Positions 63,709-64,000 of a stretch of DNA of 64,000 nucleotides are shown here, in pieces. The notes below the pieces were generated by a model. That model was not told the origin of the DNA, did not search any database, and was given only the letters and a program-made list of their open reading frames with translations. This DNA is from Limanda limanda (lineage: Eukaryota; Chordata; Actinopteri; Pleuronectiformes; Pleuronectidae). The number at the start of each line of letters is the position of its first letter. The first letter of the stretch is position 1. Location: positions 31,465,400 to 31,529,399 of the forward strand of contig NC_083638.1 of NCBI RefSeq assembly GCF_963576545.1, read 5' to 3'. A program made the translations under genes and the position numbers.

Positions 63709-64000
63709 ATGCCTTTTTTTGGAAGAAATGGTTAAATTCTTGAATTTTTCATCACACATCATCCCAAATGGCACTAAACAGCTGGAAACGGGGAGATAAG
63801 CCTTTTTTGGAAGCATTGATTAAGATTTCTGACTTTTTCATCACATGTCAGCCCAAGTGTCAGAAAAGCGCTGGAAACAGGGAGATATGCCTTTTTTGGA
63901 AGAAATGGTTAAATTCTTGAATTTTTCATCACACATCATCCAAAATGGCACTAAACAGCTGGAAACGGGGAGATAAGCCTTTTTTGGAAGCATTGATTAA

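Larger units (their letters stand above)
45142..64000 (+). repeat. Dimeric 177-bp satellite array, right arm
   Basis: The same A/B dimer continues in the same orientation after the gap and runs off the end of the window inside an A1 monomer. Monomer sequences are the same family as on the left, but their arrangement differs. Here I find short tandem duplications (1770 bp at about 46.1-49.6 kb, 531 bp at about 54.8-55.9 kb, 885 bp at about 61.7-63.5 kb) and dispersed block copies, for example 51.0-52.3 kb matching 58.1-59.4 kb at an offset of 7084 bp. Left-arm markers such as gttcac after the B T-run, tattcc and cccaaaagtcag were not seen here. No genes or other elements are visible. Confidence 0.96.

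Noticed and set aside
1..64000. CRISPR array
   Set aside because: Repeats are contiguous and the intervals between conserved parts are themselves repeated, so there are no unique spacers and no cas genes.
1..64000. Human-type alpha satellite
   Set aside because: The period is 177 bp built from 88/89-bp halves rather than 171 bp, and apart from the box-like stretch I see no resemblance to alpha consensus.
1..64000. True CENP-B box
   Set aside because: No copy I read has the TTCG half; even the best copies miss three of the nine core bases, so I list the motif only as box-like.
1..64000. Promoters or terminators at T-runs (cttttttgg, gactttttcatc)
   Set aside because: T-runs of five to seven recur in every monomer and could act as RNA polymerase III stops on paper, but there is no polymerase III internal promoter or gene beside them.

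Overview
The whole window is one satellite DNA array, read head-to-tail on the + strand from the first base to the last. Its only interruption is a 200-base run of N at 44942-45141. I see no protein-coding gene, RNA gene, transposon, CRISPR array or unique sequence. The base unit is a 177-bp dimer of two related monomers, A (88-89 bp) and B (88-89 bp), about 80% identical to each other by hand alignment. There are roughly 360 dimers. A comes in two main forms: A1 (89 bp, core gcattgattaagatttctg) and A2 (88 bp, core gcaatggtta followed by cc, ac or ag). B differs mainly in its first T-run (6 or 7 T) and in scattered single-base markers. GC is about 38%. Each dimer has only two CpGs (observed/expected about 0.3), which fits a CpG-methylating nuclear genome such as a vertebrate or plant. 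Multi-kilobase higher-order repeats point to centromeric or pericentromeric heterochromatin. I cannot name the species. It is not human alpha satellite, whose monomer is 171 bp with a different sequence.

Layout. Positions 1-12428 are a mosaic: a partial long-repeat copy (1 to about 4080), then locally duplicated blocks (about 4525-5720 repeated at 6117-7312; about 8590-9296 repeated at 11331-12037). Positions 12429 to about 16260 are another partial copy. From 17031 to about 44300 there are three consecutive copies of a very long higher-order repeat: 17031-26498 (9468 bp), 26499-35611 (9113 bp) and 35612 to about 44300. They share dozens of private variants and differ mainly by loss of whole dimers. 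The gap follows at 44942. To its right (45142-64000) the same dimer has a different organisation: short-period tandem duplications of 1770, 531 and 885 bp (10, 3 and 5 dimers) and dispersed block copies, with no sign of the 9-kb unit.

The most interesting signals are: (1) a motif resembling the 3' half of the CENP-B box in both monomers; (2) an 8-bp dyad around a palindrome in A1 only; (3) the long higher-order repeat with lineage-informative dimer deletions; (4) the change of repeat organisation at the gap; (5) one-monomer phase slips and a B/A chimeric monomer; (6) clusters of homopolymer indels next to the gap and near 57.5-58.1 kb that look like assembly error. The 65-99 codon reading frames are by-products of the repeat and are not called as genes.
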